Below, piece after piece: positions 40,038 through 52,018 of a DNA stretch of 64,000 nt. Numbering within the stretch: position 1 is the first letter of the stretch; every line of letters begins with the position of its first letter. Made by a program: the position numbers and the translations under genes. The notes under the pieces were generated by a model that searched no databases, was not told the DNA's origin, and saw only the letters and a list, made by a program, of their open reading frames with translations. The DNA comes from Vibrio galatheae (lineage in GTDB: Bacteria; Pseudomonadota; Gammaproteobacteria; Enterobacterales; Vibrionaceae). Location of the stretch: the NCBI RefSeq assembly GCF_000967545.1, contig NZ_JXXV01000025.1, positions 62,001-126,000 of the forward strand, in the 5' to 3' direction.

Positions 40038-40955
40038 ATGATCAGACAACGTACTCTGAAAGAAATAGTGAAAACAACTGGTGTGGGTCTCCACTCTGGT
40101 CGTAAAGTCACGCTTACTCTTCGCCCTGCTGCTGCAAATACTGGTATTGTTTACCGCCGTACTGATGTGAATCCACCGGTCGATTTCCCTGCGGATCCGG
40201 CTTCAGTTCGCGATACGATGCTATGTACTGCACTGGTTAATGACGAAGGTGTACGCATCTCTACTGTTGAGCACTTAAATGCCGCGCTTGCTGGTATGGG
40301 TATCGATAACATCGTCGTAGAAGTTGACGCGCCTGAGATTCCAATTATGGATGGTAGTGCGAGTCCGTTCGTTTTCTTACTACAACAAGCTGGTGTTGAA
40401 GAGCAAAATGCTGCGAAGCGTTTTATTCGCATTAAAAAACCAGTACGTTTTGAAGACGGAGATAAGTGGGCTGAGTTTGTTCCATTCAACGGCTTCCGTA
40501 TGGATTTCGAAATTGAATTTAACCACCCAGCAATTGATGCCGACGAGCAGCATTTACTGTTCGATTTCTCTTCACAAGGTTTTGTGAAAGAGATCTCTCG
40601 TGCTCGTACTTTCGGTTTCATGCGTGACATCGAGTACCTACAATCACAGAACTTAGTTCTAGGTGGTAGCTTCGATAACGCAATTGTTCTTGACGAATAC
40701 CGAATTCTAAACGAAGAAGGTCTTCGCTTTGAGAATGAGTTTGTTACGCATAAAGTTCTTGATGCTATTGGTGACCTATACATGTGCGGTCATCCAATTA
40801 TTGGCGAGTTCCGTGCCTTTAAATCGGGTCACGGATTGAACAACCAGCTATTACGCTCTGTACTCGCAGACCAAGAAGCTTGGGAATGGGTGACATTCGA
40901 AGAAGAAGCAACCTCACCAGTTGCATTTGCCGAACCGAATATGGTGTTGGCATAA
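40038..40955 (+). CDS. lpxC: UDP-3-O-acyl-N-acetylglucosamine deacetylase LpxC
   Basis: The product is 305 residues, the usual length. The zinc ligands are His79 ([10 protein letters not shown]) and the His and Asp of [14 protein letters not shown]. The catalytic histidine is in [10 protein letters not shown]. LpxC makes the committed step of lipid A synthesis. In E. coli its level is set by FtsH proteolysis through the C-terminal tail; the tail here ends [11 protein letters not shown], which has the hydrophobic/Ala character of that degron. A terminator follows at 40968. Confidence 0.97.
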   Translation: MIRQRTLKEIVKTTGVGLHSGRKVTLTLRPAAANTGIVYRRTDVNPPVDFPADPASVRDTMLCTALVNDEGVRISTVEHLNAALAGMGIDNIVVEVDAPEIPIMDGSASPFVFLLQQAGVEEQNAAKRFIRIKKPVRFEDGDKWAEFVPFNGFRMDFEIEFNHPAIDADEQHLLFDFSSQGFVKEISRARTFGFMRDIEYLQSQNLVLGGSFDNAIVLDEYRILNEEGLRFENEFVTHKVLDAIGDLYMCGHPIIGEFRAFKSGHGLNNQLLRSVLADQEAWEWVTFEEEATSPVAFAEPNMVLA

Positions 40956-40967
40956 CAGATTGAATAG

Positions 40968-40995
40968 AAAAGCCAGACGAAAGTCTGGCTTTTTT
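40968..40995. terminator. Terminator of lpxC
   Basis: AAAGCCAGAC / GTCTGGCTTT stem with a GAAA loop and a T-run. It may also serve dciA from the other strand. Confidence 0.92.
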
Positions 40996-41033
40996 GTCTC
41001 TGCTTGTTAACTAAACCGAGTTGCTTGGTTTAG

Positions 41034-41489
41034 TTACTCCTCCCTTTTAGCCAATTTCGCTAAGCTCTCTAATCGCGCTCTTACTTTGGGTGAAGCACCA
41101 CTGGCAATCATTTCTAAATATTGAGCTGCTGTGTTAGAGATGGGATCGCGAGGCTTAGCTTTACTCTCTTTACTCTGTTTAGCGCGGTAGAGTTCGGGAT
41201 TGATTTGTACGCTAACGGCTATCAGGCGCGCAAAACCTTTCGAACGTAACTGATTGAGAATACTCAGGCGTTCGTAATCGATTTTCATCTTAATCCCGGC
41301 ACTCGCCACTTCAAGGATCAATTGATTGTCTCGAATGTTTGCCACACGGCAATGATCTTCCGTCCCTTTAGGTAGGATCGTTTTCAGCTCTTTGTTGATC
41401 AACATGATCTCTTTGGCATGCTGTTGTAATTGAGACAGGCGCGAATCTGCCATTATCTCGTCGCCCAGCGTCGGGCGGTGATCTCTCAT
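41034..41489 (-). CDS. dciA: DciA family replicative-helicase loader (DUF721)
   Basis: The product is 151 residues. The N-terminal half (SRLSQLQQHAKEIMLINKEL, then DHCRVANIRDNQLILEVASA and KMKIDYERLSILNQLR) matches the DUF721/DciA KH-like domain. The C-terminal half is charged and probably disordered. DciA assists loading of DnaB in bacteria that lack DnaC, including Vibrio cholerae. It is convergent with lpxC and divergent from secA. The start at 41489 includes MRDHRPT, a family-typical beginning; an internal ATG lies 12 codons later. Confidence 0.88.
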   Translation of the reverse strand: MRDHRPTLGDEIMADSRLSQLQQHAKEIMLINKELKTILPKGTEDHCRVANIRDNQLILEVASAGIKMKIDYERLSILNQLRSKGFARLIAVSVQINPELYRAKQSKESKAKPRDPISNTAAQYLEMIASGASPKVRARLESLAKLAKREE

Positions 41490-41809
41490 ATTGAGCCTCT
41501 AATCAAGTCGACAAGCTTATTTTAGTCAATCGGATAGAGTGAAGATAGAGCTAGAGGCGAATAAACTTCAAGCATATAAAAGGAAAAAACAAAGTGTGCA
41601 TCAAACAAATCACCTTGTTATTGGTTGTGAGTGGCAAAATTTCATAAACTATGCGCCACTTATAGTGATACAAGCCTTGAAATCTATAGTTGTCATCACA
41701 ATATCTGAGGAAAGTGATTTATCTCAGTATTCTTAGTTCAAAACTGTTAGAGACTGAAGGCATTAGAAGTAGATCGGGCCCGATCTTAGTAAAGAGAGAT
41801 TCATAGCAA
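41490..41809. other. Intergenic region between dciA and secA
   Basis: This 320-base region should hold the divergent promoters of dciA and secA. I see no clear -35/-10 pair. A 65-codon open frame (41539-41736) has no ribosome site or family resemblance. No frame shows a SecM-like arrest peptide ending in Arg-Ala-Gly-Pro, so the E. coli type of secA translational control is not evident. Confidence 0.5.
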
Positions 41810-44539
41810 ATGATAACTAAGCTACTGACAAAGGTAATTGGCAGTCGCAATGACCGAACACTGCGCCGCCTGAGAAAAATTGTAAAAGAGATTAACAACT
41901 ACGAACCAACGTTTGAAGCTCTCACTGATGAAGAGTTAAAAGCAAAAACCGTTGAGTTCCGTCAGCGTTTAGAACAGGGTGAAACTCTCGATAATCTTCT
42001 TCCAGAAGCGTTCGCGACTGTACGTGAAGCGTCTAAACGTGTATATGGTATGCGCCATTTCGACGTACAGCTGATTGGTGGCATGGTGCTAAACGCTGGC
42101 CAAATCGCTGAAATGCGTACAGGTGAGGGTAAAACGCTGACCGCAACCTTGCCAGCATATTTGAATGCGTTAGCGGGGAAAGGGGTTCACATCGTTACTG
42201 TGAACGACTATCTCGCAAAACGTGATGCAGAAACTAACCGTCCACTGTTTGAATTCTTGGGTATGACAGTTGGGGTTAACGTGCCAAACATGCCGCCACA
42301 AGAGAAAAAGCAAGCTTACCTTGCCGATATCCTTTACGGGACAAACAACGAATTTGGTTTTGACTACCTACGTGACAACATGGCGTTCCGCGCCGAAGAT
42401 CGTGTCCAGCGTGAGCGTTTCTTTGCTGTTGTTGATGAAGTGGACTCAATTCTTATCGATGAAGCGCGTACCCCGCTCATCATTTCTGGCCCTGCGGAAG
42501 ATAGTTCAGAGCTATACACTCGCATCAATACCTTGATTCCACAGCTACAGAAACAAGATCAGGAAGATTCTGAAGAGTATCGTGGTGATGGTCACTACAC
42601 CGTTGACGAGAAATCAAAACAAGTTCACCTAACGGAAACAGGTCAAGAGTTTGTTGAAGAGTTGATGGTTAAAAATGGCTTGATGGAAGAGGGTGATACA
42701 CTTTATTCGCCAGCTAATATCAGCTTACTGCACCATGTTAATGCAGCACTTCGTGCTCACGTCTTGTTTGAGAAGAACGTTGACTACATCGTTAATGAAG
42801 ATGGCGAAGTGGTTATCGTTGATGAACATACTGGCCGCACTATGCCGGGTCGTCGTTGGTCTGAAGGTCTTCACCAAGCGGTTGAAGCGAAAGAAGGCGT
42901 TAAGATCCAAAACGAAAACCAAACGTTGGCATCAATAACCTTCCAGAACTTCTTCCGTCTGTATGAAAAACTGTCTGGTATGACAGGTACCGCTGACACT
43001 GAAGCTTTCGAGTTCCAATCGATCTATGGTCTTGAAACGGTTGTTATTCCAACCAACAAACCTATGATTCGTGACGATATGCCAGATGTGGTTTATCGTA
43101 CCGAAGCAGACAAGTTCAACGCTATTATTGAAGACATCAAAGATCGCGTAGCAAAAGGTCAGCCGTCTTTGGTGGGTACCGTTTCAATTGAAAAATCAGA
43201 ACTGCTGTCGAACGCACTGAAGAAAGCTAAAATTAAGCACAATGTATTGAACGCTAAGTTCCACGAACGTGAAGCAGAAATCGTTGCTGAAGCGGGAACG
43301 CCAGGCGCGGTAACTATCGCGACCAACATGGCGGGTCGTGGTACCGATATCGTGTTGGGTGGCAGCTGGCAAGCGAAAGTCGAAGCGCTACAAGATCCGT
43401 CGCAAGAGCAAATTGATGCGATTAAAGCAGAGTGGAAAGTGGTTCATGATCAAGTTCTGGAAGCGGGTGGTTTACATATCATAGGTACCGAGCGCCATGA
43501 ATCTCGCCGTATCGATAACCAGCTACGTGGTCGTTCTGGTCGTCAAGGTGATGCAGGTTCTTCTCGCTTCTACCTATCGATGGAAGACTCACTACTGCGC
43601 ATCTTTACCTCTGACCGTATGGCAAGCTTAATCCAAAGTGGTATGGATGAAGGCGAAGCCATTGAATCTAAGATGCTTTCTCGCTCGATTGAAAAAGCGC
43701 AGCGTAAAGTCGAAGGGCGTAACTTCGACATCCGTAAGCAATTGCTTGAGTATGATGATGTTGCCAACGATCAGCGTAAGGTTGTCTACGAACTTCGCGA
43801 TGAGCTGATGGTCGTGGATGACATCAGTGATATGATCGAGCAAAACCGCCAAGATGTTTTAACGTCAATTATTGATGAATACATTCCACCGCAATCGTTA
43901 GAAGATATGTGGGACGTTGAAGGTTTACAAGATCGTCTGAAAAATGATTTTGATCTAGATGCACCAGTCAAACAGTGGCTTGAAGACGATGATAAGCTTT
44001 ATGAAGAAGCGCTTCGCGAGAAGATCATCGATACAGCCGTTGCTGTTTACAAACAGAAAGAAGAAGTGGTTGGTGCACAAGTACTGCGCAACTTCGAAAA
44101 ATCTGTCATGTTGCAAACACTAGATACATTGTGGAAAGAGCACCTTGCAGCAATGGATCATCTACGTCAGGGGATTCACCTTCGTGGCTACGCGCAGAAA
44201 AACCCGAAACAAGAGTACAAGCGTGAGTCGTTTGAGCTATTTGAAGGTCTACTTGATGCGCTTAAATCAGACGTGATTACAATCTTGTCGAAAGTTCGAG
44301 TTCAGCAGCAAGAAGAAGTTGAGCGTATGGAAGCACAACGTCGAGCTCAAGCTGAAGAAGCTGCTCGTCGAGCTCAAGCACAACACGCGTCAGCGCAGAG
44401 TCAACTTGCGGAAGAAGGCGAAGAGGCAGAAGGTGCCCATCAACCTATGGTGCGTGAAGAGCGTAAAGTGGGTCGCAACGAACCTTGCCCTTGTGGTAGT
44501 GGTAAGAAGTATAAGCAGTGTCATGGCAAAATCGCCTGA
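41810..44539 (+). CDS. secA: Preprotein translocase ATPase SecA
   Basis: The product is 909 residues. The DEAD-type motor has Walker [12 protein letters not shown] (about residues 100-110) and [33 protein letters not shown] and the arginine motif [11 protein letters not shown] complete the second motor fold. An acidic and Gln/Ala-rich linker leads to the C-terminal zinc finger [14 protein letters not shown], which binds SecB. It drives post-translational export through SecYEG. Confidence 0.98.
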   Translation: MITKLLTKVIGSRNDRTLRRLRKIVKEINNYEPTFEALTDEELKAKTVEFRQRLEQGETLDNLLPEAFATVREASKRVYGMRHFDVQLIGGMVLNAGQIAEMRTGEGKTLTATLPAYLNALAGKGVHIVTVNDYLAKRDAETNRPLFEFLGMTVGVNVPNMPPQEKKQAYLADILYGTNNEFGFDYLRDNMAFRAEDRVQRERFFAVVDEVDSILIDEARTPLIISGPAEDSSELYTRINTLIPQLQKQDQEDSEEYRGDGHYTVDEKSKQVHLTETGQEFVEELMVKNGLMEEGDTLYSPANISLLHHVNAALRAHVLFEKNVDYIVNEDGEVVIVDEHTGRTMPGRRWSEGLHQAVEAKEGVKIQNENQTLASITFQNFFRLYEKLSGMTGTADTEAFEFQSIYGLETVVIPTNKPMIRDDMPDVVYRTEADKFNAIIEDIKDRVAKGQPSLVGTVSIEKSELLSNALKKAKIKHNVLNAKFHEREAEIVAEAGTPGAVTIATNMAGRGTDIVLGGSWQAKVEALQDPSQEQIDAIKAEWKVVHDQVLEAGGLHIIGTERHESRRIDNQLRGRSGRQGDAGSSRFYLSMEDSLLRIFTSDRMASLIQSGMDEGEAIESKMLSRSIEKAQRKVEGRNFDIRKQLLEYDDVANDQRKVVYELRDELMVVDDISDMIEQNRQDVLTSIIDEYIPPQSLEDMWDVEGLQDRLKNDFDLDAPVKQWLEDDDKLYEEALREKIIDTAVAVYKQKEEVVGAQVLRNFEKSVMLQTLDTLWKEHLAAMDHLRQGIHLRGYAQKNPKQEYKRESFELFEGLLDALKSDVITILSKVRVQQQEEVERMEAQRRAQAEEAARRAQAQHASAQSQLAEEGEEAEGAHQPMVREERKVGRNEPCPCGSGKKYKQCHGKIA

Positions 44540-44655
44540 TGCTTTGCTGTAAAGGCTGATAACTGTGTCGTCGATGCTCATTTACTAACGTAAACTCCGC
44601 GTCGCCTCCTTGTTCTCAACCATTACAGCTTCGCCTCATACAAGTATTCAATATA

Positions 44656-44679
44656 GAGTCGCTTAGGCGGCTCTTTTTG
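44656..44679 (+). terminator. Terminator of secA
   Basis: GAGTCGC / GCGGCTC stem (one G-T pair) with a TTAG loop, followed by T5. Confidence 0.75.
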
Positions 44680-44749
44680 TATCTAATCGTTATCTAAATA
44701 ACAGCCGGCTCAATGCAGGGCACGGCTATGGAAACAAATAGGAAATTTG

Positions 44750-45148
44750 ATGAAAAGAGTTCATATCGTAGCGGCAATCATCTTTAACCAAGACAAGTCT
44801 CAGGTGTTTATTACCAAGCGGCCAGATGACAAGCATAAAGGCGGCTTTTGGGAGTTTCCTGGAGGTAAGGTAGAGCAAGGAGAAACGGTTGAGCAAGCTA
44901 TGGTGAGAGAGCTGGAAGAAGAAGTGGGGATAATCACAACGGCACAACAACGCTTTGAACATCTAGAGTTTGATTATCCAGATAAGTCGTTAGAGTTTGA
45001 TTTCATTACCGTTACTCAGTTTGAAGGTCAGCCATTTGGGAAAGAGGGCCAACAAGGTCATTGGGTGGCGGTAAGCGATCTCAACGATTACGCGTTCCCA
45101 GAAGCCAATGTGCCGATTTTAGAGCGAGTAGTAAAAGAGTTTTCTTAA
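44750..45148 (+). CDS. mutT: 8-oxo-dGTP diphosphatase MutT
   Basis: The product is 132 residues from the ATG at 44750, preceded by AGGAAA; an upstream in-frame TTG would add one residue. The Nudix box GGKVEQGETVEQAMVRELEE plus EVGI is complete. KRPDDKHKGGFWEFPGGK is typical of MutT, which removes 8-oxo-dGTP from the nucleotide pool. Position directly after secA matches secA-mutT of E. coli and Vibrio. Confidence 0.94.
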   Translation: MKRVHIVAAIIFNQDKSQVFITKRPDDKHKGGFWEFPGGKVEQGETVEQAMVRELEEEVGIITTAQQRFEHLEFDYPDKSLEFDFITVTQFEGQPFGKEGQQGHWVAVSDLNDYAFPEANVPILERVVKEFS

Positions 45149-45223
45149 ACCTATCAAAGCGCTACTAGCCAGCGATGATGAATACTGTTAGTTTTAACGG
45201 ATTGGCTAAAAAACGATGATTAG

Positions 45224-46048
<825 letters not shown>

Positions 46049-46114
46049 TTCGAATTGATCTGTTAAGGGCGTTGGGGTTGAATCCAAAGCTTTTAACTCA
46101 AAGTAAATAATTAT

Positions 46115-46139
46115 GCGCTGGGCTTACCCGGCGCTTTTT
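46115..46139 (+). terminator. Terminator of dapB
   Basis: GCGCTGGG / CCCGGCGC stem (one G-T pair) with a CTTA loop and T5. Confidence 0.85.
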
Positions 46140-46270
46140 GTATTTGAACAATATATACTTCTGCTTTAACAAATTAAAGTTCGGTATTTTAGTTTGATTT
46201 TGTTGTTGATTTTGGTGGTTATTGGCTGCTTTTGTCTTTAATGCTCTAAAAGTGCAAGTAACTTTTGTGT

Positions 46271-46287
46271 GTTCAACGTTTGCGCAC
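46271..46287. promoter_or_regulatory. PurR-like operator upstream of carAB
   Basis: The minus strand reads GTGCGCAAACGTTGAAC, which fits the PurR box core GCAAACGTT. It lies in the 536-base dapB-carA gap. PurR repression of carAB is known in E. coli from a similar upstream position. Confidence 0.5.
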
Positions 46288-46450
46288 ATTTTGATAGAAA
46301 AACTGTGATCTTAAATGTTCATAAAATGACGGGTTTCATAAAATATTCACCTCTCCCCCTTCAAATCAGGACTAAACTTAATTTTTTGGCCATCTAGAAA
46401 GGTTTTTGGCTTTAACGGCTCTAAATATTCAATTTATTTTTGTGTCTCTG

Positions 46451-46479
46451 TTGACACAATCCCATTGCGTATTTAGAAT
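46451..46479 (+). promoter_or_regulatory. Promoter of carAB
   Basis: TTGACA at 46451-46456, 17-base spacer, TAGAAT at 46474-46479. It would give a leader of about 100 bases. The rest of the dapB-carA gap is AT-rich with no gene seen. Confidence 0.72.
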
Positions 46480-46584
46480 ACCGCCAATTTGTCTAAATAA
46501 CCTGAAAACGCCTTTTTATTGCGTGAAGGAAGGCAGATTTGCAGTTTAATTTATTATTTTTGCATTTTTATTCTGGAGGTTGTC

Positions 46585-47724
46585 TTGAGTAAATCAGCAC
46601 TGTTAGTCCTAGAAGATGGGACAGTGTTCCACGGTGTTTCCATTGGAGCAGATGGTTCGTCCGTTGGTGAAGTTGTTTTTAATACCTCGATGACGGGGTA
46701 CCAAGAAATCCTCACTGATCCTTCCTATTCTCAACAGATCGTCACCCTTACTTATCCCCACATTGGCAATACCGGTACCAATACCGAAGACGAAGAATCT
46801 TCTTCAATCCACGCACAAGGCCTTGTGATTCGCGATCTCCCTCTTATCGCTTCTAACTTCCGTAGTGAACAATCTCTTTCTGATTACCTTAAATCGCAAA
46901 ATATCGTCGGCATCGCTGATATCGATACGCGTAAACTTACGCGCATTCTACGTGAGAAAGGTGCCCAAAACGGTTGTATCGTAGCGGGAGGTAATCTAGA
47001 CGAGGCTTTAGCTCTGGCTAAAGCAAAAGATTTCCCTGGCCTAAAAGGTATGGACCTTGCGAAAGAAGTTACAACGAAAGAAGCGTATCAATGGAAACAA
47101 GGTTCGTGGACGCTTGAGGGGGGACTTCCTGAAGCGCAAGACGACAGCGAGTTGCCATATCACGTTGTTGCCTACGACTTCGGCGCAAAACGTAACATCC
47201 TGCGCATGTTGGTTGACCGCGGCTGCCGCTTAACGGTTGTGCCTGCACAAACCAGTGCAGAAGAAGTTTTAGCATTAAACCCAGATGGTGTTTTCCTATC
47301 AAATGGCCCTGGTGACCCGGAACCATGTACTTATGCGATTGAAGCGACCAAGGTATTCCTAGAAAAAGGCTTGCCTATCTTTGGTATCTGTTTAGGTCAC
47401 CAAATCCTAGCGCTAGCATCTGGTGCTAAAACGGTGAAGATGAAATTTGGTCACCACGGTGCTAACCACCCGGTTAAAGACCTAGACCGTAATGTTGTCA
47501 TGATTACTTCTCAGAACCACGGCTTTGCCGCTGACGAAGCAACACTACCTGACAATCTGCGCGCGACTCATGTGTCACTATTTGATGGCTCTCTACAAGG
47601 TATCCACCGCACAGATAAGCCAGCATTTAGCTTCCAAGGTCACCCAGAAGCCAGCCCAGGTCCACATGATGCGGCTCCGCTATTTGACCACTTTATCGAA
47701 CTTATCAAAAAACACAGCGCTTAA
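46585..47724 (+). CDS. carA: Carbamoyl-phosphate synthase small subunit
   Basis: The product is 379 residues from a TTG at 46585, eight bases after GGAGG (reads [17 protein letters not shown], Met as initiator). The frame opens further up (ATG at 46519), but that 22-residue extension is AT-rich and unlike the family. The class I glutaminase nucleophile is Cys269 in FGICLGHQ, and the catalytic His-x-Glu is in [11 protein letters not shown]. It releases ammonia from glutamine for CarB, feeding arginine and pyrimidine synthesis. It lies 16 bases before carB. Confidence 0.96.
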   Translation: MSKSALLVLEDGTVFHGVSIGADGSSVGEVVFNTSMTGYQEILTDPSYSQQIVTLTYPHIGNTGTNTEDEESSSIHAQGLVIRDLPLIASNFRSEQSLSDYLKSQNIVGIADIDTRKLTRILREKGAQNGCIVAGGNLDEALALAKAKDFPGLKGMDLAKEVTTKEAYQWKQGSWTLEGGLPEAQDDSELPYHVVAYDFGAKRNILRMLVDRGCRLTVVPAQTSAEEVLALNPDGVFLSNGPGDPEPCTYAIEATKVFLEKGLPIFGICLGHQILALASGAKTVKMKFGHHGANHPVKDLDRNVVMITSQNHGFAADEATLPDNLRATHVSLFDGSLQGIHRTDKPAFSFQGHPEASPGPHDAAPLFDHFIELIKKHSA

Positions 47725-47740
47725 TTCGGAGTAGTAGAGA

Positions 47741-50700
47741 ATGCCAAAACGTACTGATTTAAAAAGTATTCTAATTCTAGGTGCTGGCCCGATTGTTATC
47801 GGTCAGGCATGTGAGTTTGACTACTCTGGTGCTCAAGCATGTAAAGCACTGCGTGAAGAAGGTTACCGAGTTATTCTTGTTAACTCCAACCCAGCAACCA
47901 TCATGACTGACCCGGACATGGCGGATGCAACCTACATTGAGCCAATTCAATGGGAAGTGGTTCGTAAGATCATCGAGAAAGAGCGCCCAGATGCAGTACT
48001 GCCTACTATGGGTGGTCAAACAGCACTTAACTGTGCGCTCGACTTAGAAAAACACGGCGTACTGGCTGAGTTCGGTGTGGAGATGATTGGTGCAACCGCT
48101 GATGCGATTGATAAAGCGGAAGACCGTTCTCGTTTCGATAAAGCGATGAAGTCTATCGGCCTTGAGTGTCCTCGTGCTGATACCGCTAAAACCATGGAAG
48201 AAGCTTACAAAGTTCTGGATATGGTTGGCTTCCCTTGTATCATCCGCCCGTCATTCACCATGGGTGGTACTGGTGGTGGTATCGCTTATAACAAAGAAGA
48301 GTTCGAAGAGATCTGTCGTCGCGGTCTCGACCTATCGCCAACTAACGAGCTTCTCATCGATGAATCACTTATCGGTTGGAAAGAGTACGAGATGGAAGTA
48401 GTTCGTGACAAAGCGGACAACTGTATCATCGTATGTTCGATTGAGAACTTTGATCCTATGGGTATCCACACTGGTGACTCAATCACAGTCGCTCCAGCGC
48501 AAACACTAACTGATAAAGAGTATCAGTTGATGCGTAACGCATCGCTCGCAGTACTGCGTGAAATCGGCGTTGAAACAGGTGGTTCAAACGTACAGTTTGG
48601 TATCAATCCGAAAGATGGCCGTATGGTTATCATCGAGATGAACCCACGTGTATCTCGCTCTTCTGCTCTTGCATCGAAAGCAACTGGTTTCCCAATCGCT
48701 AAGATTGCAGCGAAACTAGCGGTTGGTTTCACGCTTGATGAGCTACAGAACGATATCACTGGCGGCGCGACGCCAGCATCGTTCGAGCCAACCATCGACT
48801 ACGTTGTGACTAAGATTCCTCGTTTTAACTTCGAGAAATTTGCAGGTGCGAATGACCGCCTAACCACTCAGATGAAGTCAGTGGGTGAGGTTATGGCAAT
48901 TGGTCGTAACCAACAAGAATCTCTACAAAAAGCACTTCGTGGCCTTGAAGTTGGTGTGAACGGCTTCGATGAAATGGTTGATTTGGATGCACCAGACGCA
49001 CTTACAACGATTCGTCACGAGCTCAAAGAAGCGGGCGCCGAGCGTATCTGGTACATCGCAGACGCATTCCGTGCGGGTATGTCAGTTGATGGCGTATTCA
49101 ACCTAACCGCTATTGACCGCTGGTTCTTGGTCCAAATTGAAGAACTTGTTCAGCTTGAGAATGAAGTGAAAGCTGGTGGATTTGCTGGTCTGACTCAAGA
49201 AGTTCTGCATAAGATGAAGCGCAAAGGCTTCTCGGATGCGCGTCTATCAACGCTACTTGGTGTCTCTGAAAGTGAGATTCGTCGTCTACGTGACCAGTAC
49301 GATATCCACCCAGTTTACAAGCGCGTCGATACTTGTGCAGCAGAGTTCTCTTCAGACACGGCTTACATGTACTCATCTTATGATGATGAGTGTGAAGCTC
49401 AGCCGACAGACAAAGATAAAATCATGGTATTGGGCGGTGGTCCAAACCGGATCGGTCAAGGTATTGAATTTGACTACTGCTGTGTACACGCGTCATTGGC
49501 ACTACGTGAAGACGGTTACGAAACCATCATGGTTAACTGTAACCCAGAAACTGTATCTACGGACTACGACACATCCGATCGTCTCTACTTCGAACCAGTA
49601 ACACTTGAAGACGTATTATCAATCGTACGTGTTGAGAAGCCAAAAGGCGTGATTGTTCAGTACGGTGGTCAAACGCCACTGAAATTGGCTCGTGCTCTTG
49701 AAGCGGCTGGTGTGCCAATTATTGGTACTAGCCCAGATGCTATTGACCGCGCAGAAGACCGTGAACGTTTCCAAGCGGCAGTTGAGCGTTTAGGTCTACT
49801 GCAGCCAGAAAACGCGACGGTTACCACTATGGAACAAGCGGTTGATAAATCGAAAGAGATTGGCTTCCCATTGGTTGTACGCCCTTCGTATGTACTGGGT
49901 GGCCGCGCGATGGAAATCGTTTACGACGAGCAAGACCTACGTCGTTACTTTAACGAAGCTGTTAGCGTTTCGAATGAATCACCCGTACTTCTAGACCGTT
50001 TCCTAGACGACGCAACAGAAGTAGATATCGATGCTATCTGTGACGGTGAGCGTGTGGTAATCGGCGGTATCATGGAACACATCGAGCAAGCGGGGGTTCA
50101 CTCAGGTGATTCAGCATGTTCACTTCCTGCTTACACGCTAAGCCAAGAAATCCAAGACAAGATGCGTGAGCAAGTTGAAAAGCTCGCGTTTGAACTTGGT
50201 GTGCGTGGTCTGATGAACACTCAGTTTGCCGTTAAAGGCAACGATGTTTACCTCATCGAGGTGAATCCACGAGCTGCGCGTACGGTACCGTTTGTGTCAA
50301 AAGCGACAGGCGCACCACTTGCGAAAATTGCCGCACGTGTAATGGCGGGGCAATCTCTAGAGTCTCAAGGCTTTACCAAAGAGATCATCCCACCATACTA
50401 CTCGGTGAAAGAAGTGGTACTGCCGTTCAATAAATTCCCTGGTGTTGACCCACTATTAGGCCCAGAAATGCGCTCTACAGGTGAGGTTATGGGTGTGGGT
50501 GCAACGTTTGCTGAAGCATACGCAAAAGCTGAACTTGGCTGTGGCAATATTTACCCAGAAGGTGGTCGCGCATTGTTATCTGTACGTGAAGGTGACAAGC
50601 AGCGTGTGGTAGACCTAGCGTCTAAGTTAACTAAACTGGGTTATCAACTGGATGCAACTCACGGTACGGCAGTTATCCTAGGTGAAGCGGGCATCAACCC

Positions 50701-50971
50701 ACGCCTAGTGAACAAGGTACATGAAGGACGTCCACACATTCTTGACCGCATCAAGAACAACGAATACACCTACATCGTCAACACGGCTGCTGGTCGTCAG
50801 GCGATTGAAGATTCGAAAGTTCTACGTCGTGGAGCACTCGCTGAGAAAGTGAACTACACCACAACGTTAAACGCAGCGTTTGCGACTTGTATGTCTCACA
50901 CTGCGGATGCAAAGAGCTCGGTAACGTCGGTTCAGGAACTGCATGCGAAAGTAGCGCAGAACGAAGCTTAA
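47741..50971 (+). CDS. carB: Carbamoyl-phosphate synthase large subunit
   Basis: The product is 1076 residues, the standard length. The two homologous ATP-grasp halves are visible: [20 protein letters not shown] and [18 protein letters not shown] begin the halves, and [15 protein letters not shown] and [15 protein letters not shown] lie in the ATP sites. The C-terminal MGS-like allosteric domain (about residues 935-1076) binds UMP/IMP and ornithine in E. coli. It makes carbamoyl phosphate from bicarbonate, ammonia and two ATP. Confidence 0.98.
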   Translation: MPKRTDLKSILILGAGPIVIGQACEFDYSGAQACKALREEGYRVILVNSNPATIMTDPDMADATYIEPIQWEVVRKIIEKERPDAVLPTMGGQTALNCALDLEKHGVLAEFGVEMIGATADAIDKAEDRSRFDKAMKSIGLECPRADTAKTMEEAYKVLDMVGFPCIIRPSFTMGGTGGGIAYNKEEFEEICRRGLDLSPTNELLIDESLIGWKEYEMEVVRDKADNCIIVCSIENFDPMGIHTGDSITVAPAQTLTDKEYQLMRNASLAVLREIGVETGGSNVQFGINPKDGRMVIIEMNPRVSRSSALASKATGFPIAKIAAKLAVGFTLDELQNDITGGATPASFEPTIDYVVTKIPRFNFEKFAGANDRLTTQMKSVGEVMAIGRNQQESLQKALRGLEVGVNGFDEMVDLDAPDALTTIRHELKEAGAERIWYIADAFRAGMSVDGVFNLTAIDRWFLVQIEELVQLENEVKAGGFAGLTQEVLHKMKRKGFSDARLSTLLGVSESEIRRLRDQYDIHPVYKRVDTCAAEFSSDTAYMYSSYDDECEAQPTDKDKIMVLGGGPNRIGQGIEFDYCCVHASLALREDGYETIMVNCNPETVSTDYDTSDRLYFEPVTLEDVLSIVRVEKPKGVIVQYGGQTPLKLARALEAAGVPIIGTSPDAIDRAEDRERFQAAVERLGLLQPENATVTTMEQAVDKSKEIGFPLVVRPSYVLGGRAMEIVYDEQDLRRYFNEAVSVSNESPVLLDRFLDDATEVDIDAICDGERVVIGGIMEHIEQAGVHSGDSACSLPAYTLSQEIQDKMREQVEKLAFELGVRGLMNTQFAVKGNDVYLIEVNPRAARTVPFVSKATGAPLAKIAARVMAGQSLESQGFTKEIIPPYYSVKEVVLPFNKFPGVDPLLGPEMRSTGEVMGVGATFAEAYAKAELGCGNIYPEGGRALLSVREGDKQRVVDLASKLTKLGYQLDATHGTAVILGEAGINPRLVNKVHEGRPHILDRIKNNEYTYIVNTAAGRQAIEDSKVLRRGALAEKVNYTTTLNAAFATCMSHTADAKSSVTSVQELHAKVAQNEA

Positions 50972-51016
50972 TAAAAATCAGTAGGCTCGCAACAGAGCTT
51001 ATATGACAACCTCATT

Positions 51017-51042
51017 GCCCGCTTATTCTAGCGGGCTTTTTT
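51017..51042 (+). terminator. Terminator of carAB
   Basis: GCCCGC / GCGGGC stem with an 8-base loop and T6. Confidence 0.85.
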
Positions 51043-51153
51043 ATTTCTGTATTATTGAAAAACTGGAATGAGTCATAGTTTAATCTTTCTCTAAAAGAAT
51101 TGTTAACTTGATGATATTTTTATGGCTAGATGTAGATAATTAGTTGATTAACA

Positions 51154-51936
51154 ATGGAACTGACGCTCGAAATTATTACGATACTTTTCTTTGTTGCCGG
51201 GCTAGCGGGCTTTATTGATGCGATGGCTGGTGGTGGTGGGTTAATTACCCTACCTGCTCTTTTGGCGGCGGGGGTTCCTCCGACTCAAGCATTGGCAACC
51301 AATAAACTGCAAAGCTCCTTTGGTAGCTTTTCAGCAAGCTGGTATTTCGTGCGCAACGGAATCGTCAGCATCAAGGAGATGCGTCTAGCGATTGGATGTA
51401 CTTTTATCGGTTCAGCGATCGGTGCGGAAGCGGTGCAGTATATCGATGCTGGGCTGCTCACCAGCTTAATTCCGGTCTTGTTAGTCGCTATCTCGCTCTA
51501 CTTCCTGTTGATGCCGAAAACCAAAGCGCAAACAGGGCAAGCCAAAATGTCACAAGCGATGTTTGCTTTGTGCGTCGGCGGTGGTGTTGGTTTCTATGAT
51601 GGTTTTTTTGGGCCAGGTACAGGGTCGATATTCACCGTCTGTTTTGTTGCTCTCGGACATTTTTCGCTGGTTGAGGCGACGGCTAGGACTAAAGTGCTTA
51701 ACTTTACCTCCAATATCGCGGCACTGCTATTTTTCATTCTTGCTGGGCTACCCGTATGGGAGCTTGGTTTAGTGATGGCGGTCGGTGGCTTTATCGGAGC
51801 ACAACTGGGGGCAAAGGTTGTCGTGACGAAAGGGCAAAAGTGGATTCGCCCACTGGTGATTACCATGTCGATGCTGATGGCAATCAAGCTGCTTTGGCAA
51901 GAGCATGCACAATCGGTACTCTCACTGTTTAGCTAA
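51154..51936 (+). CDS. TSUP family membrane permease (YfcA-like)
   Basis: The product is 260 residues with seven to eight hydrophobic helices. The internally repeated TauE/SafE (DUF81) pattern is visible: GFIDAMAGGGGLITLPALLAAG in the first half and GFYDGFFGPGTGSIFTVCFV in the second. Members carry anions such as sulfite, sulfoacetate or other organosulfur compounds, but the substrate cannot be assigned here. It is a single-gene unit between carB and the convergent grcA. Confidence 0.88.
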   Translation: MELTLEIITILFFVAGLAGFIDAMAGGGGLITLPALLAAGVPPTQALATNKLQSSFGSFSASWYFVRNGIVSIKEMRLAIGCTFIGSAIGAEAVQYIDAGLLTSLIPVLLVAISLYFLLMPKTKAQTGQAKMSQAMFALCVGGGVGFYDGFFGPGTGSIFTVCFVALGHFSLVEATARTKVLNFTSNIAALLFFILAGLPVWELGLVMAVGGFIGAQLGAKVVVTKGQKWIRPLVITMSMLMAIKLLWQEHAQSVLSLFS

Positions 51937-51979
51937 TGATGATTTCACGTTTTTCGCTGCAGTATTTAAAATAAGAATC

Positions 51980-52001
51980 GGCGCTCAATGAGCGCCTTTT
52001 T
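51980..52001. terminator. Terminator between the TSUP gene and grcA
   Basis: GGCGCTC / GAGCGCC stem with an AAT loop, followed by T5. The reverse strand lacks a strong T-run. Confidence 0.8.
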
Positions 52002-52018
52002 GGGAAGATAGTCTGAGA

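Noticed and set aside
40151-40783. 210-codon frame antisense to lpxC
   Set aside because: Ser/Arg-rich translation typical of a shadow frame, with no ribosome site, opposite a strongly conserved gene.
41539-41736. 65-codon frame upstream of secA as a SecM-like regulator
   Set aside because: No signal peptide, no arrest motif, no ribosome site.
46519-46584. Longer CarA start at 46519
   Set aside because: The extension lacks homology, and GGAGG is correctly placed for the TTG at 46585.
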